A stretch of DNA of 38,668 nucleotides from the NCBI GenBank assembly GCA_012728215.1, contig JAAYFO010000068.1:1-38668 (forward strand). Reading direction: 5' to 3'. Of the stretch, positions 7,506 through 15,511 are shown one piece after another. This stretch comes from Spirochaetales bacterium. GTDB taxonomy: Bacteria; Spirochaetota; Spirochaetia; Sphaerochaetales; Sphaerochaetaceae. The notes under the pieces were generated by a model. The model made no database searches, had not been told where the DNA came from, and saw only the letters and a program-made list of their open reading frames with translations. Made by a program: the position numbers and the translations under genes. The first letter of the stretch is position 1. Each line of letters opens with the position of its first letter.

Positions 7506-8075
7506 ATGACTAGAAAGAGTATTGCGATTCCACCGCTTACTGATGAGCTTGCGTGCGTCCTTATCGATGCAGAGACGATTGACCGACGTGTGGCTGAACT
7601 TGCCCAGCAGATCAATCATGACTATGCAAACATCAAAGAGCCGTTGATTCTCGTAGGAGTGCTGAAGGGCTCGTTCATCTTTCTTGCAGATCTATGCAGA
7701 AAGCTCACGGTGCCTCATGTGGTGGATTTCATTTCCGTTTCAAGCTATGGAAAGACAACCAACACTTCAGGTAATGTCAGGCTTCTGATGGATACCAGGG
7801 AGAATCAGGAGAATCATCATGTTCTCATAGTGGAGGATATCCTGGACAGCGGTTATACGCTGGATTATCTTGACCGCAACTTCAAGACACGCGGAACCAA
7901 GTCGGTTAAAAACTGTGTTCTTCTGGACAAGCCCGACCGTCACGTCGTTCCTGTGGAAATCTCATACCTTGGATTTGATGTCCCTGATGTGTGGGTAGTC
8001 GGTTATGGTCTGGATGTTGGAGAAAAATACAGAACTCTGCCATACATTGCAGAGTATAAGCACGAGGAGGCTTGA
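7506..8075 (+). CDS. hpt: hypoxanthine phosphoribosyltransferase
   Basis: The enzyme salvages hypoxanthine and guanine to IMP and GMP with PRPP. The 189-residue product has the type I PRTase layout: G-V-L-K-G-S-F near residue 56-62 (PPi loop), a flexible loop with S-S-Y-G-K-T-T, the PRPP-binding motif V-L-I-V-E-D-I-L-D-S-G-Y-T-L near residue 105-118, and C-terminal W-V-V-G-Y-G-L-D, with L-L-D-K-P as the Lys region that contacts the purine. ATG 7506 follows GGAGG (7495-7499). The stop lies two bases before the purA ATG, giving an IMP-producing enzyme directly ahead of the IMP-consuming PurA. Confidence 0.95.
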   Translation: MTRKSIAIPPLTDELACVLIDAETIDRRVAELAQQINHDYANIKEPLILVGVLKGSFIFLADLCRKLTVPHVVDFISVSSYGKTTNTSGNVRLLMDTRENQENHHVLIVEDILDSGYTLDYLDRNFKTRGTKSVKNCVLLDKPDRHVVPVEISYLGFDVPDVWVVGYGLDVGEKYRTLPYIAEYKHEEA

Positions 8076-8077
8076 GA

Positions 8078-9343
8078 ATGAGTGTGGTTTCTATTGTCGG
8101 TGCTCAGTGGGGAGATGAAGGAAAGGGTAGGATTGTAGACTATCTTGCTCAGAAGTCCGACCTGGTGATTCGCTATCAGGGTGGAGACAACGCCGGACAT
8201 ACAGTGGTGAATGATTTTGGAAAGTTTGCACTTCATATCATTCCTTCTGGGATATTCAATGATGAGTGCACAAGCATAGTCGGTGCCGGTACTGTTGTGA
8301 ACTTCGATACTATGGCAAAAGAGCTTGAGGCAATTCCTGAGCATCTTCAGAAGAACCTGTTCATTGACTACAGAGCTCATCTGATTCTTCCTTTCCACTG
8401 CCTTCTCGATGGTGCCGAGGAAGCCAAGAAAAGCGGTCACTGGAAGGTCGGCACCACAAAGAGAGGAATCGGTCCTTGCTACAGTGACAAGGCTGCCCGT
8501 TGCGGAATCCGAGCCGTGGAGCTTCTCAATCCAGAGATTCTGAAAGACAGACTTGAGATGCTTCTGCCAAAGAAGAACCGTGATCTTGAATACTATGGAC
8601 TGAAGACATTCACCGTCGAAGAGCTCATGGAACTCTGCGAAAAGTGGAGAGAGAGATTCGGAAAGCAGATTGTGGATACTCTTCCAATCATCCGAAATGC
8701 CGTTGAGGAAGGAAAGAACATTCTTCTCGAAGGGCAGCTGGGCGTGATGAGAGATCTGGACTGGGGTATCTATCCGTATTCGACAAGCAGCAATCCGACA
8801 AGTGGCGGAGCATGCAATACAAGTGGCATCTCTGCTAAGAAGCTCGATGAGGTCATCGGTGTGGTGAAGGCCTATTCGACTTCCGTCGGTGGCGGACCAT
8901 TCGTCACAGAGCTTTTCGACGAGGATGGCAAGAAGTTCCAGAATATCGGCAACGAGTTCGGAGCCACTACTGGAAGGCCGAGACGCTGTGGCTGGTTTGA
9001 TGCAGTTGCACTGGATTATTCCTCTTATCTCAATGGGTTCACTCAGCTGGCCATCACCAAGCTCGACGTGCTTGACTCTTTCTTGAAGATCAAGATATGC
9101 ACGGCCTATGAGATTGATGGCGAGACTTATTCGCAGCTTCCTGAGACTTCAATGCAGGAGAAGGCGAAGCCTGTGTATGAGGAGATGGATGGCTGGATGT
9201 GCGATACGACAGGCGTGAGAAAGTGGGAAGACCTTCCTGAAAACGCTCAGAAATATGTTCGAAGACTTGAAGAGCTTGGCGGTGCAAAGGTCAAGTATGT
9301 TTCAGTCGGACCTGAGCGTGATCAGATCATTGTAATGAAATAG
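8078..9343 (+). CDS. purA: adenylosuccinate synthetase
   Basis: PurA uses GTP and aspartate to turn IMP into adenylosuccinate, the first committed step to AMP. The 421-residue product begins M-S-V-V-S-I-V-G-A-Q-W-G-D-E-G-K-G, the GTP-binding signature with catalytic Asp and His (G-G-D-N-A-G-H-T) following, then K-R-G-I-G-P-C-Y-S-D-K, E-G-Q-L-G-V-M and Y-S-T-S-V-G-G-G-P-F. The frame extends to a TTG at 8072 inside the hpt end, but GAGGAGG at 8064-8070 is seven bases from ATG 8078, the start chosen here. purB follows, completing IMP to AMP. Confidence 0.97.
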   Translation: MSVVSIVGAQWGDEGKGRIVDYLAQKSDLVIRYQGGDNAGHTVVNDFGKFALHIIPSGIFNDECTSIVGAGTVVNFDTMAKELEAIPEHLQKNLFIDYRAHLILPFHCLLDGAEEAKKSGHWKVGTTKRGIGPCYSDKAARCGIRAVELLNPEILKDRLEMLLPKKNRDLEYYGLKTFTVEELMELCEKWRERFGKQIVDTLPIIRNAVEEGKNILLEGQLGVMRDLDWGIYPYSTSSNPTSGGACNTSGISAKKLDEVIGVVKAYSTSVGGGPFVTELFDEDGKKFQNIGNEFGATTGRPRRCGWFDAVALDYSSYLNGFTQLAITKLDVLDSFLKIKICTAYEIDGETYSQLPETSMQEKAKPVYEEMDGWMCDTTGVRKWEDLPENAQKYVRRLEELGGAKVKYVSVGPERDQIIVMK

Positions 9344-9373
9344 ATTGACAAACTGATCTTGGATTGTTTTTGG

Positions 9374-9440
9374 CGAGGCCTTTGGTGCTGCTGCATTGGG
9401 GCCTCGATTCATCTGGACTGAGATGCCGGAGCCACGGCAT
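9374..9440 (+). promoter_or_regulatory. two hairpins in the purA-purB gap
   Basis: The 112-base gap contains a 7-bp stem (9374-9380 with 9400-9406, 19-base loop) and a perfect 6-bp stem (9423-9428 with 9435-9440, 6-base loop) ending six bases before the purB Shine-Dalgarno. No T tract follows the first, so it is not an evident terminator. They could stabilise or space the mRNA, or modulate purB translation. A TTGACA at 9345-9350 has no convincing -10 after it. Confidence 0.35.
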
Positions 9441-9455
9441 GTAGCAGGAGTGAAC

Positions 9456-10859
9456 ATGGCTGATTTTGGATTTGATACTTTTCTTAGCCCGATGACGTGG
9501 CGTTACGGAACCCCGGAAATGAAGAATGTCTGGTCGGAGGAGAGCAAGAGAAAGATGCTTAGAAAGATCTGGGTCGCTCTTGCAGAGGTTCAGTCAGAAG
9601 CCGGGCTTGTCTCGCAGTCTCAACTTGATGAACTGTCAGCACATGCTGATGACATCGACATAGAACGTTCACTTGAAATAGAAAGTGCCATACATCATGA
9701 CCTGATGGCCGAAATCAGGACTTACGCCGAGCAGTGCCCCCAGGCAGGCGGTGTGATTCATCTTGGTTGCACGTCGATGGATATCGAAGACAACATGGAT
9801 GCTTTGAGACTCAGGGATGCTCTTGATATCGTCAAGGCGAAGCTTCGAAGAGTGCTGGAAGTGTTTTCGCAGAGAATCAGAGAGACATCTGATATCAGAT
9901 GCATGGCATTCACTCACATTCAGAGTGCGGAGCCGACCACCGTGGGATATCGGCTGTCTCAGACCGCACAGGATCTTCTTGCCTCGCTGGAAGGGCTTCA
10001 GTCCATCATCATCAAGGGAAAGGGCTTCAAGGGTGCAGTCGGTACGGGTGCTTCGTTCGAGACTCTTCTGGAGGGCTCCGGTTGGGATTTCGACCGATTT
10101 GAGTCAGCAGTGATGGACAGGCTTGGCATCCCTGCCTTTGACGTCGCCACTCAGGTTTACACCAGACGGCAGGATGTCGAGGTGCTCCAGTCGCTCAGTC
10201 TTCTTTGCTGCAGTATTCATAAGTTCGCCCTCGATTTTAGAATCCTTCAGGGTTCGTCGGTAGGTGAGGTGAACGAATTCTTCTCTGAGAAGCAGGTAGG
10301 ATCGTCTGCCATGCCATTCAAGAGAAATCCAATCAACTCCGAGAAGATATGTTCTTTGTGCAGGCTTGTACGTTCGTATGAGTTAGATGCCTGGGACAAT
10401 GCTTCTCTCTGCATTCTCGAAAGGACTTTGGATGACAGTGCCAATCGCAGGGTCTGTCTGCCTGAGGCTTTCATCGCCGTTGATGAGATTCTGGAGACGA
10501 TGATCCGCCTTGTCGGCAGGATGATTGTGAACCGAGGTCCGATTGAGCGAAACTTTGATAAATTCGGTGTCTTCGCCGCTTCCGAAAGACTTCTGATGAA
10601 GCTTGGGATGCTAGGTGGCGACAGGCAGCTGTTCCACGAGGTTATCCGTGAGGAGAGCCTCAAGGCGTGGGAGGCAGTCAAGGAAGGAAGGACTAATCCC
10701 CTTTCAGATCTTCTTGCTTCCAATGCCGAGATTGCAGAATTCATGTCTCCTTCTGAGGTCAGAGCCTGTCTGGATGCAGGTGAATATGTCGGAATCGCCC
10801 CCAAACGGGCCATTCTGGTTGCCGATCAGATAGATTCTGCACTTGGAGACAAGCGCTGA
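9456..10859 (+). CDS. purB: adenylosuccinate lyase
   Basis: PurB, of the fumarase/aspartase superfamily, releases fumarate from SAICAR and from adenylosuccinate. The 467-residue product shows conserved regions C1 (H-L-G-C-T-S-M-D-I-E-D-N), C2 (A-F-T-H-I-Q-S-A-E-P-T-T, with the catalytic His) and C3 with the flexible signature loop G-S-S-A-M-P-F-K-R-N-P-I-N-S-E, containing the catalytic serine. Length and the single alpha-helical core match. ATG 9456 is five bases after AGGAG; the frame continues upstream to 9396 without a ribosome site. It stops two bases before the MFS gene. Together with hpt and purA it forms an IMP-to-AMP salvage unit. Confidence 0.96.
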   Translation: MADFGFDTFLSPMTWRYGTPEMKNVWSEESKRKMLRKIWVALAEVQSEAGLVSQSQLDELSAHADDIDIERSLEIESAIHHDLMAEIRTYAEQCPQAGGVIHLGCTSMDIEDNMDALRLRDALDIVKAKLRRVLEVFSQRIRETSDIRCMAFTHIQSAEPTTVGYRLSQTAQDLLASLEGLQSIIIKGKGFKGAVGTGASFETLLEGSGWDFDRFESAVMDRLGIPAFDVATQVYTRRQDVEVLQSLSLLCCSIHKFALDFRILQGSSVGEVNEFFSEKQVGSSAMPFKRNPINSEKICSLCRLVRSYELDAWDNASLCILERTLDDSANRRVCLPEAFIAVDEILETMIRLVGRMIVNRGPIERNFDKFGVFAASERLLMKLGMLGGDRQLFHEVIREESLKAWEAVKEGRTNPLSDLLASNAEIAEFMSPSEVRACLDAGEYVGIAPKRAILVADQIDSALGDKR

Positions 10860-10861
10860 AT

Positions 10862-12004
10862 ATGACAGTTCTTCTTCTCCTTACATATCTGACTTTCATA
10901 AGTCTGGGGCTTCCAGACAGCCTTCTTGGTGCCGCCTGGCCAGTAATGCACCTTTCTTTTGGGGTTCCTGTCACATATGCGGGTTTCCTCAGCTTCACTG
11001 CAAGTGCCTGTACAGTTGTCTCTTCTCTTTGCGCCATGTGGCTGAACAAGCATCTGGGTACAGGAAGGACAGTTGCATTTTCCACATTGCTCACCGGACT
11101 TGCCCTGCTGGCCTATTCGCTTTGTTTGAATTTCTGGCTTCTGATTCCAATCGCCATCGCGCTGGGGCTGGGCGGTGGTGCAATCGACTCGGCGTTGAAC
11201 AATTATGTCGCCCTGCACTTTGAAGCAAGACATATGTCCTTTCTTCATAGCTTCTGGGGTGTCGGAGCTACGATCGGTCCAATGATTCTTTCGGCATTCA
11301 TCGTTCACAGTTCATGGCGAATGGGATATCGGGTGATAGCATTGTTCCAGCTTGGGCTTTGTCTGATACAGTTCTTCTCAATAAGGCTTTGGAAGGATGG
11401 ACGGGACAGTGCAGATGGGCATGTTTCAATCATCTCAGGCGGTTCCAAGCCGTGGACCAAGTGGCTTGCGATGCTTAGCTTCTTCTTCTACTGTGCAATA
11501 GAGACTACTGGAATCCTTTGGATATCGACGTATTTCGTCAATCGCTTCAATGCTGATGCGGTTCTGGCAGCTCGTGCGTCCTCTATGCTCTTCTTTGGAA
11601 TAACTGGTGGTCGCTTCTTGTCCGGATTCGTTGCCACTCGTCTTGGAGTGAAAAAACTGATCTACTTCGGAGCGGCATTGTGTGCCGTCGGTTCGGTGTC
11701 ACTGCTGTTCATCTCCACTTCCAGTGTTGCACTCTGGGCTGTGCTGGCGATGGGGCTTGGAATGGCTCCAATCTATCCTGACATGATACACAGGACGCCG
11801 AGACGATTCGGCTCGATGCTCTCACCAAAGATCATAGGCTTCCAGATGGCTGCTGCATATGTTGGCTCCACCTGTGTCCCGCCTCTGATGGGAATCCTTT
11901 TCAATGATGTGAGCTTCACATTCCTCCCTGTGCTTGGAATTCTCTGCTCGTTCATGGTGATTCTGTTCACTGCTGTGATCGAGCATGGAAACAATGTCAT
12001 CTGA
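10862..12004 (+). CDS. MFS transporter
   Basis: The 380-residue product has about 12 hydrophobic helices with the loop between TM2 and TM3 and a polar central loop near residue 180. The N-terminus (L-G-L-P-D-S-L-L-G-A-A-W-P) and the TM4-TM5 region (D-S-A-L-N-N-Y-V-A, then H-S-F-W-G-V-G-A-T-I-G-P) are the pattern of the sugar-permease-like MFS branch (FHS/YfkF-type). Substrate unknown. It begins two bases after the purB stop with only a distant GGAGA, so translation is probably coupled. Being co-transcribed with purA-purB suggests, without proof, export or uptake of a nucleoside or base. Confidence 0.85.
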   Translation: MTVLLLLTYLTFISLGLPDSLLGAAWPVMHLSFGVPVTYAGFLSFTASACTVVSSLCAMWLNKHLGTGRTVAFSTLLTGLALLAYSLCLNFWLLIPIAIALGLGGGAIDSALNNYVALHFEARHMSFLHSFWGVGATIGPMILSAFIVHSSWRMGYRVIALFQLGLCLIQFFSIRLWKDGRDSADGHVSIISGGSKPWTKWLAMLSFFFYCAIETTGILWISTYFVNRFNADAVLAARASSMLFFGITGGRFLSGFVATRLGVKKLIYFGAALCAVGSVSLLFISTSSVALWAVLAMGLGMAPIYPDMIHRTPRRFGSMLSPKIIGFQMAAAYVGSTCVPPLMGILFNDVSFTFLPVLGILCSFMVILFTAVIEHGNNVI

Positions 12005-12026
12005 GAAACCTGTTCTGCAATTCATA

Positions 12027-12055
12027 TTGAATTTCACTGTGCAAAGGGTTATTCT
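12027..12055 (+). promoter_or_regulatory. leaderless-type promoter of the glycosyltransferase
   Basis: TTGAAT (12027-12032), a 17-base spacer and TATTCT (12050-12055) are followed by exactly six bases and ATG 12062, so the predicted +1 is at or next to the start codon. There is no Shine-Dalgarno. Confidence 0.5.
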
Positions 12056-12061
12056 GAAGTC

Positions 12062-12982
12062 ATGAAAAGCGATTACTGCATCATACATGGAAGTCAGAAC
12101 ATCGGCTCGGTCATAAACCGGCTGCACAAGGAAGAGCTCCTGTGTGTGATAATTCAGGATAAAGGGAGCATACAGGATCTGCTTCAGACAATTCAATGGT
12201 ACAAGGCCAATATGAACTTTTCGATTCATGTGGCGTTGAACAATGACAAAGAGAAGCTTGAGGTACTGACACGTAAGCACCCTGATATAACCTATCTGGT
12301 GTTCAACAGACCTGTTTCCATGGGAGCGAGAATCAATGCCATGGCGACGGAGTGCTATTCCACTTATTTCCTTGTAGTCAGAAGTGATTGTCAGTTGATC
12401 CGCTTTGACGGCGGAGCTCTCATCGACCTGCTTAGGGATAATTCCCAGGCTTGCTGCATCACTCCGGTGGTGAAGAATCAGCTTGATGAAGTTGTCCCCA
12501 CCTTACGGATACCTGTATTCAACCAGAAGAACGAGATAAAAACCGAATGCGAATGTCCTGACGGGAGTTTCGAATCCCATGTGGTTTATGACACTCTATA
12601 TCCTTTCTGGGGACTTGGACTGTACAAGCGTGCAGTTTTCCAGCGGCTTCGCGGTATGGATGAGCAGATAGCTTCGTCATACTGGCAGGCACTGGATTTC
12701 GGAGCCAGAAGCTGGCTGTTTGGATTTCCAATAGTGGCAACTAACAGTCTCCAGATCAAGTTCCGTTCGAAGCTCAATGCCATCGAGGACATAAGCTATT
12801 CGGAAGGGACTGACCGGTGCTTCGCCAAGGTCTTGGGCATGAAACAGGTGGATGGCAGGAACTATCTGGAGCGTTGGCCTTACAGAAACAAGCTCAGGCT
12901 CCTCAGAGAAGAGGTGAAGCCCAAGCTTCCGCTGTACAAGACCGACTATCATCACCTGTGCGAGAGTTTCAAGCGGCCATGA
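12062..12982 (+). CDS. glycosyltransferase-like protein (GT-A fold, family 2-like)
   Basis: The 306-residue product reads as a GT-A nucleotide-sugar transferase: alternating strands and helices at the N-terminus, R-S-D-C near residue 103-106 in the place of the metal-binding D-x-D, then a W-G-L-G-L-Y-K-R-A-V-F-Q-R-L-R-G-M-D-E acceptor-side motif (residues 180-200) and a helix ending with a Trp-containing stretch. The motif match is loose: the DxD is degenerate and no family signature is complete. It is soluble, with no membrane segment, and shares four bases (ATGA) with the amidase gene, hinting at a wall- or surface-polysaccharide role. Confidence 0.65.
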   Translation: MKSDYCIIHGSQNIGSVINRLHKEELLCVIIQDKGSIQDLLQTIQWYKANMNFSIHVALNNDKEKLEVLTRKHPDITYLVFNRPVSMGARINAMATECYSTYFLVVRSDCQLIRFDGGALIDLLRDNSQACCITPVVKNQLDEVVPTLRIPVFNQKNEIKTECECPDGSFESHVVYDTLYPFWGLGLYKRAVFQRLRGMDEQIASSYWQALDFGARSWLFGFPIVATNSLQIKFRSKLNAIEDISYSEGTDRCFAKVLGMKQVDGRNYLERWPYRNKLRLLREEVKPKLPLYKTDYHHLCESFKRP

Positions 12983-13749
12983 AACTGTCAGTTGTCCGAT
13001 ACGCCACCGAAGCCTCAGCCAAGGTTCTGAAACTTGCCGGTGCCTTGTTGATTGTCTTGTTTTTCTCCATCAGCCCGATCATTGCCAATCCTTTTGATCA
13101 AAAGGTTTCTCTTGTCGTCATTGATGCAGGGCATGGAGGACATGATCCCGGAGCTGTGGCAAACGGAATCATGGAGAAGAATCTGGTGCTCAAGGTTTGC
13201 CAGAAGCTGGCACGGATGCTTGAAGAAGATGGCATGAAAGTGGTTATGACGCGAACTGACGATGTATTTCTTGAATTGGAGGCACGCTGTGCCGTGGCAA
13301 ACTCTCAGGTCTGGCCTGATGGTGGAAGTGCGATATTCATTTCGGTGCATGCCAACAGCTCTTCCATCGAAGATGCCAATGGATACGAAGTATTCTCCGC
13401 ATATGATGACAATCCGGTCGATTTTCTCAACGAAAGCACACCCTCTGTCCAGGGCTTCAGATTTGCCGCCATTGCCTCCAACGAGGCCAGCCGTCTCTGT
13501 GCACAGAAGTCGAATCTGCTTTCAGAAAGGATAGTCTCATCCATTTCCTCTCGGTTACCCGAAATGCGTTCGAGAGGTGCAAAGGAAGCCGACCTGTATG
13601 TTCTCAACTGCAGTGCCATGCCTTCCGTGCTTGTGGAGATTGGGTTTCTTTCCAATCCTGATGAGTCCAGGATGATGAAATCCGATTCTTTCCAGATAAG
13701 GATGGCACAGGCAATAAAGGATGGAATTGAGGATTATTCTGGGAAATAA
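12979..13749 (+). CDS. N-acetylmuramoyl-L-alanine amidase (Amidase_3)
   Basis: This secreted Zn enzyme cuts the amide bond between muramic acid and the peptide stem. The 256-residue product has a signal peptide (basic start, hydrophobic residues 17-34, cleavage near I-A-N) and then the AmiC/LytC catalytic domain: V-I-D-A-G-H-G-G-H-D-P-G (Zn His), E-K-N-L-V-L (Zn Glu), S-V-H-A-N-S (Zn His) and V-L-V-E-I-G-F-L-S-N (catalytic Glu). There is no extra wall-binding domain, so the protein is catalytic only. ATG 12979 overlaps the preceding stop by four bases, which makes translation coupled. A role in daughter-cell separation or recycling fits the family. Confidence 0.93.
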   Translation: MKLSVVRYATEASAKVLKLAGALLIVLFFSISPIIANPFDQKVSLVVIDAGHGGHDPGAVANGIMEKNLVLKVCQKLARMLEEDGMKVVMTRTDDVFLELEARCAVANSQVWPDGGSAIFISVHANSSSIEDANGYEVFSAYDDNPVDFLNESTPSVQGFRFAAIASNEASRLCAQKSNLLSERIVSSISSRLPEMRSRGAKEADLYVLNCSAMPSVLVEIGFLSNPDESRMMKSDSFQIRMAQAIKDGIEDYSGK

Positions 13750-13767
13750 AAGTTTGTTCCACTTCTT

Positions 13768-13795
13768 TTATGTGTTGGAAACACATAATTTTCTC
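13768..13795 (+). terminator. terminator of the glycosyltransferase-amidase unit
   Basis: A perfect 9-bp AT-rich stem (13768-13776 with 13780-13788) with a GGA loop is followed by TTTTC, 18 bases after the amidase stop. Confidence 0.75.
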
Positions 13796-13803
13796 AGCAA
13801 TGA

Positions 13804-14040
13804 ATCAGCATTCCTGTTCTTAGGGTAAAGAGCCACACGGCTCTGTGTTTTAAGAAGGACGGCAATGCAGAATCAATCAAGTATTTTCCCAAGGTCCTCG
13901 ATGGCGGAACATCCATGATAGACGTCTAGATGCACTCATCTCCTGATGTGGACATAGCAGCCAACACAAAATATGATGAATCTGCAATAGCACAATTCCC
14001 ATTTCGACTTGGATTTATGAATTTAAGGATGAAGCAATAA
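13804..14040 (+). pseudogene. possible decayed reading frame in the gap
   Basis: Between the amidase and serS one frame is open for 78 codons apart from a single TAG at 13927, ending at TAA 14038-14040. The translation (K-K-D-G-N-A-E-S-I-K-Y-F then, after the TAG, D-V-D-I-A-A-N-T-K-Y-D) looks protein-like, but no family is recognised and there is no start codon with a ribosome site. A small hairpin (13829-13834 with 13839-13844, ACAC loop, T-rich tail) lies in it. A frame this long with one stop also arises by chance, so confidence is low. Confidence 0.2.
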
Positions 14041-14114
14041 TCAGCCACAGAAAAAGTGACTGATCCTGAATTTTGGGAAACTTTGCCCTAAGTTTCCGCT
14101 CTGTGTGCTTTATC

Positions 14115-14138
14115 AATGATAATTTTTGTTGTATCATT
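14115..14138. other. inverted repeat before serS
   Basis: A perfect 7-bp inverted repeat (14115-14121 with 14132-14138, 10-base T-rich loop) lies 21 bases before the serS start, overlapping a possible -10 (TATCAT at 14132-14137). It could be an operator; the -35 side is poor. Otherwise 14041-14159 shows no gene. Confidence 0.3.
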
Positions 14139-14159
14139 ATCGGCTAAGGAGCAGTATCC

Positions 14160-15434
14160 ATGATTGATCTTAAGGAACTTAAGCAAAGAAGGGACGAGAT
14201 TGTCCGCAATGTAAGTAATCGCTATATGAACTGTGACGTCGATGAAGTCATCAGACTTCAGGAAGAGAGGTCAGCATTGATGCAGCAGGCAGAGCTCATG
14301 AGGTCCAGAAGAAACGAAGTTGCCGGTCTGATGAAATCCAAGATTGACAGCGACTCCCGTGCCAGGCTTATTGCCGAGGGCAAGCAGCTGAAGGATGATA
14401 TTGCCACAACAGAGGAGAAGCTTGCCGCATTGAATGCTGATTACGATCAGAAGGCAAGACAGATTCCAAACTATGCACATCCTGAGGCTCCTATCGGAAA
14501 GGAAGACAAGGACAGCACAGCCGTTAAGTTTGTCGGCAAGCCTCCTGTATTCGATTTTGCCCCGTTGGATCATGTGCAGCTGGGTCAGAATCTCGATCTG
14601 CTGGATTTCGATACTGCGACAAAGGTCAGCGGACCGAAGTTCTACTACATCAAGAACAAGGCTGTGATTCTTCAGATGGCATTGGAAAGATATGCCTTGG
14701 ATATAGTGATGAAGCATGGATTCATGCCGATGATCACTCCTGACGTGGCCAAGGAGGAAGTGCTTCTTGGAATCGGATTCAATCCACGTGGAGCAGAGAG
14801 CAACATCTATACCGTTGAAGGCACCGATACATGCCTCGTCGGTACTGCTGAGATAACACTTGGCGGATACATGGAAGGCAGAATCCTGGAGAAGAAGGAT
14901 CTTCCAATAAGATATACGGGTCTTTCCCATTGCTTCAGAAGGGAAGCCGGTGGTGCTGGTCAGTATTCTAAGGGACTCTACAGAGTGCACCAGTTCTCCA
15001 AGCTGGAGATGTTCATATTCTGTCTTCCAGAAGACAGCGATGAAATGCATAAGGAGCTTCTATCAATAGAGGAGGAGATCTTCGGTGGTCTCGGTCTTGC
15101 TTACAGGGTAGTGGACACCTGCACCGGAGACCTTGGTGCTCCTGCCTATAGAAAGTTCGACATCGAGGCATGGATGCCAGGCAGAGGTGATGGTGGAGAA
15201 TATGGTGAAGTCACTTCAACCAGTAACTGCACCGATTATCAGGCAAGGAACCTCAACATCCGTTTCCGTGATGATGATGGAAAGACTCGTTTCGTTCACA
15301 TGCTCAACGGTACTGCAGTGGCTTTGTCCAGGGCAATGGTGGCGGTGATGGAGAATTATCAGACAAAAGATGGAAATATCAGAATCCCGCAGGCTCTTGT
15401 ACCGCTCTGTGGATTTGAAATGATCACAAAATAG
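14160..15434 (+). CDS. serS: seryl-tRNA synthetase
   Basis: SerRS charges tRNA-Ser. The 424-residue product starts with the long antiparallel coiled coil (residues 1-105) that grips the tRNA variable arm, then the class II core: motif 1 around residue 150-180, motif 2 with R-Y-T-G-L-S-H-C-F-R-R-E-A-G-G-A-G (ATP-binding Arg) followed by G-L-Y-R-V-H-Q-F, a T-S-N-C-T-D-Y-Q-A-R segment that lines the serine pocket, and motif 3 with N-G-T-A-V-A-L-S-R (ATP Arg). ATG 14160 follows TAAGGAG with eight bases between. It is monocistronic up to a strong hairpin before pncB. Confidence 0.96.
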   Translation: MIDLKELKQRRDEIVRNVSNRYMNCDVDEVIRLQEERSALMQQAELMRSRRNEVAGLMKSKIDSDSRARLIAEGKQLKDDIATTEEKLAALNADYDQKARQIPNYAHPEAPIGKEDKDSTAVKFVGKPPVFDFAPLDHVQLGQNLDLLDFDTATKVSGPKFYYIKNKAVILQMALERYALDIVMKHGFMPMITPDVAKEEVLLGIGFNPRGAESNIYTVEGTDTCLVGTAEITLGGYMEGRILEKKDLPIRYTGLSHCFRREAGGAGQYSKGLYRVHQFSKLEMFIFCLPEDSDEMHKELLSIEEEIFGGLGLAYRVVDTCTGDLGAPAYRKFDIEAWMPGRGDGGEYGEVTSTSNCTDYQARNLNIRFRDDDGKTRFVHMLNGTAVALSRAMVAVMENYQTKDGNIRIPQALVPLCGFEMITK

Positions 15435-15446
15435 CACTTGAATCAG

Positions 15447-15471
15447 TGATACCGGCTTTTAGCCGGTATCA
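15447..15471 (+). terminator. strong hairpin after serS
   Basis: A perfect 11-bp stem (15447-15457 with 15461-15471) with a TTT loop lies 12 bases after the serS stop. The following bases contain only scattered Ts, so it may act as a partial terminator that lets some transcripts run into pncB, or as an mRNA 3'-end stabiliser. Confidence 0.6.
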
Positions 15472-15511
15472 TTGCATTGGTTGGATGGGTGGTTGGATTC
15501 AGGAGGCAATC

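Noticed and set aside
14271-15050. 259-codon antisense frame on the minus strand within serS
   Set aside because: It is a shadow of the serS codon pattern; serS has a complete set of motifs on the plus strand.
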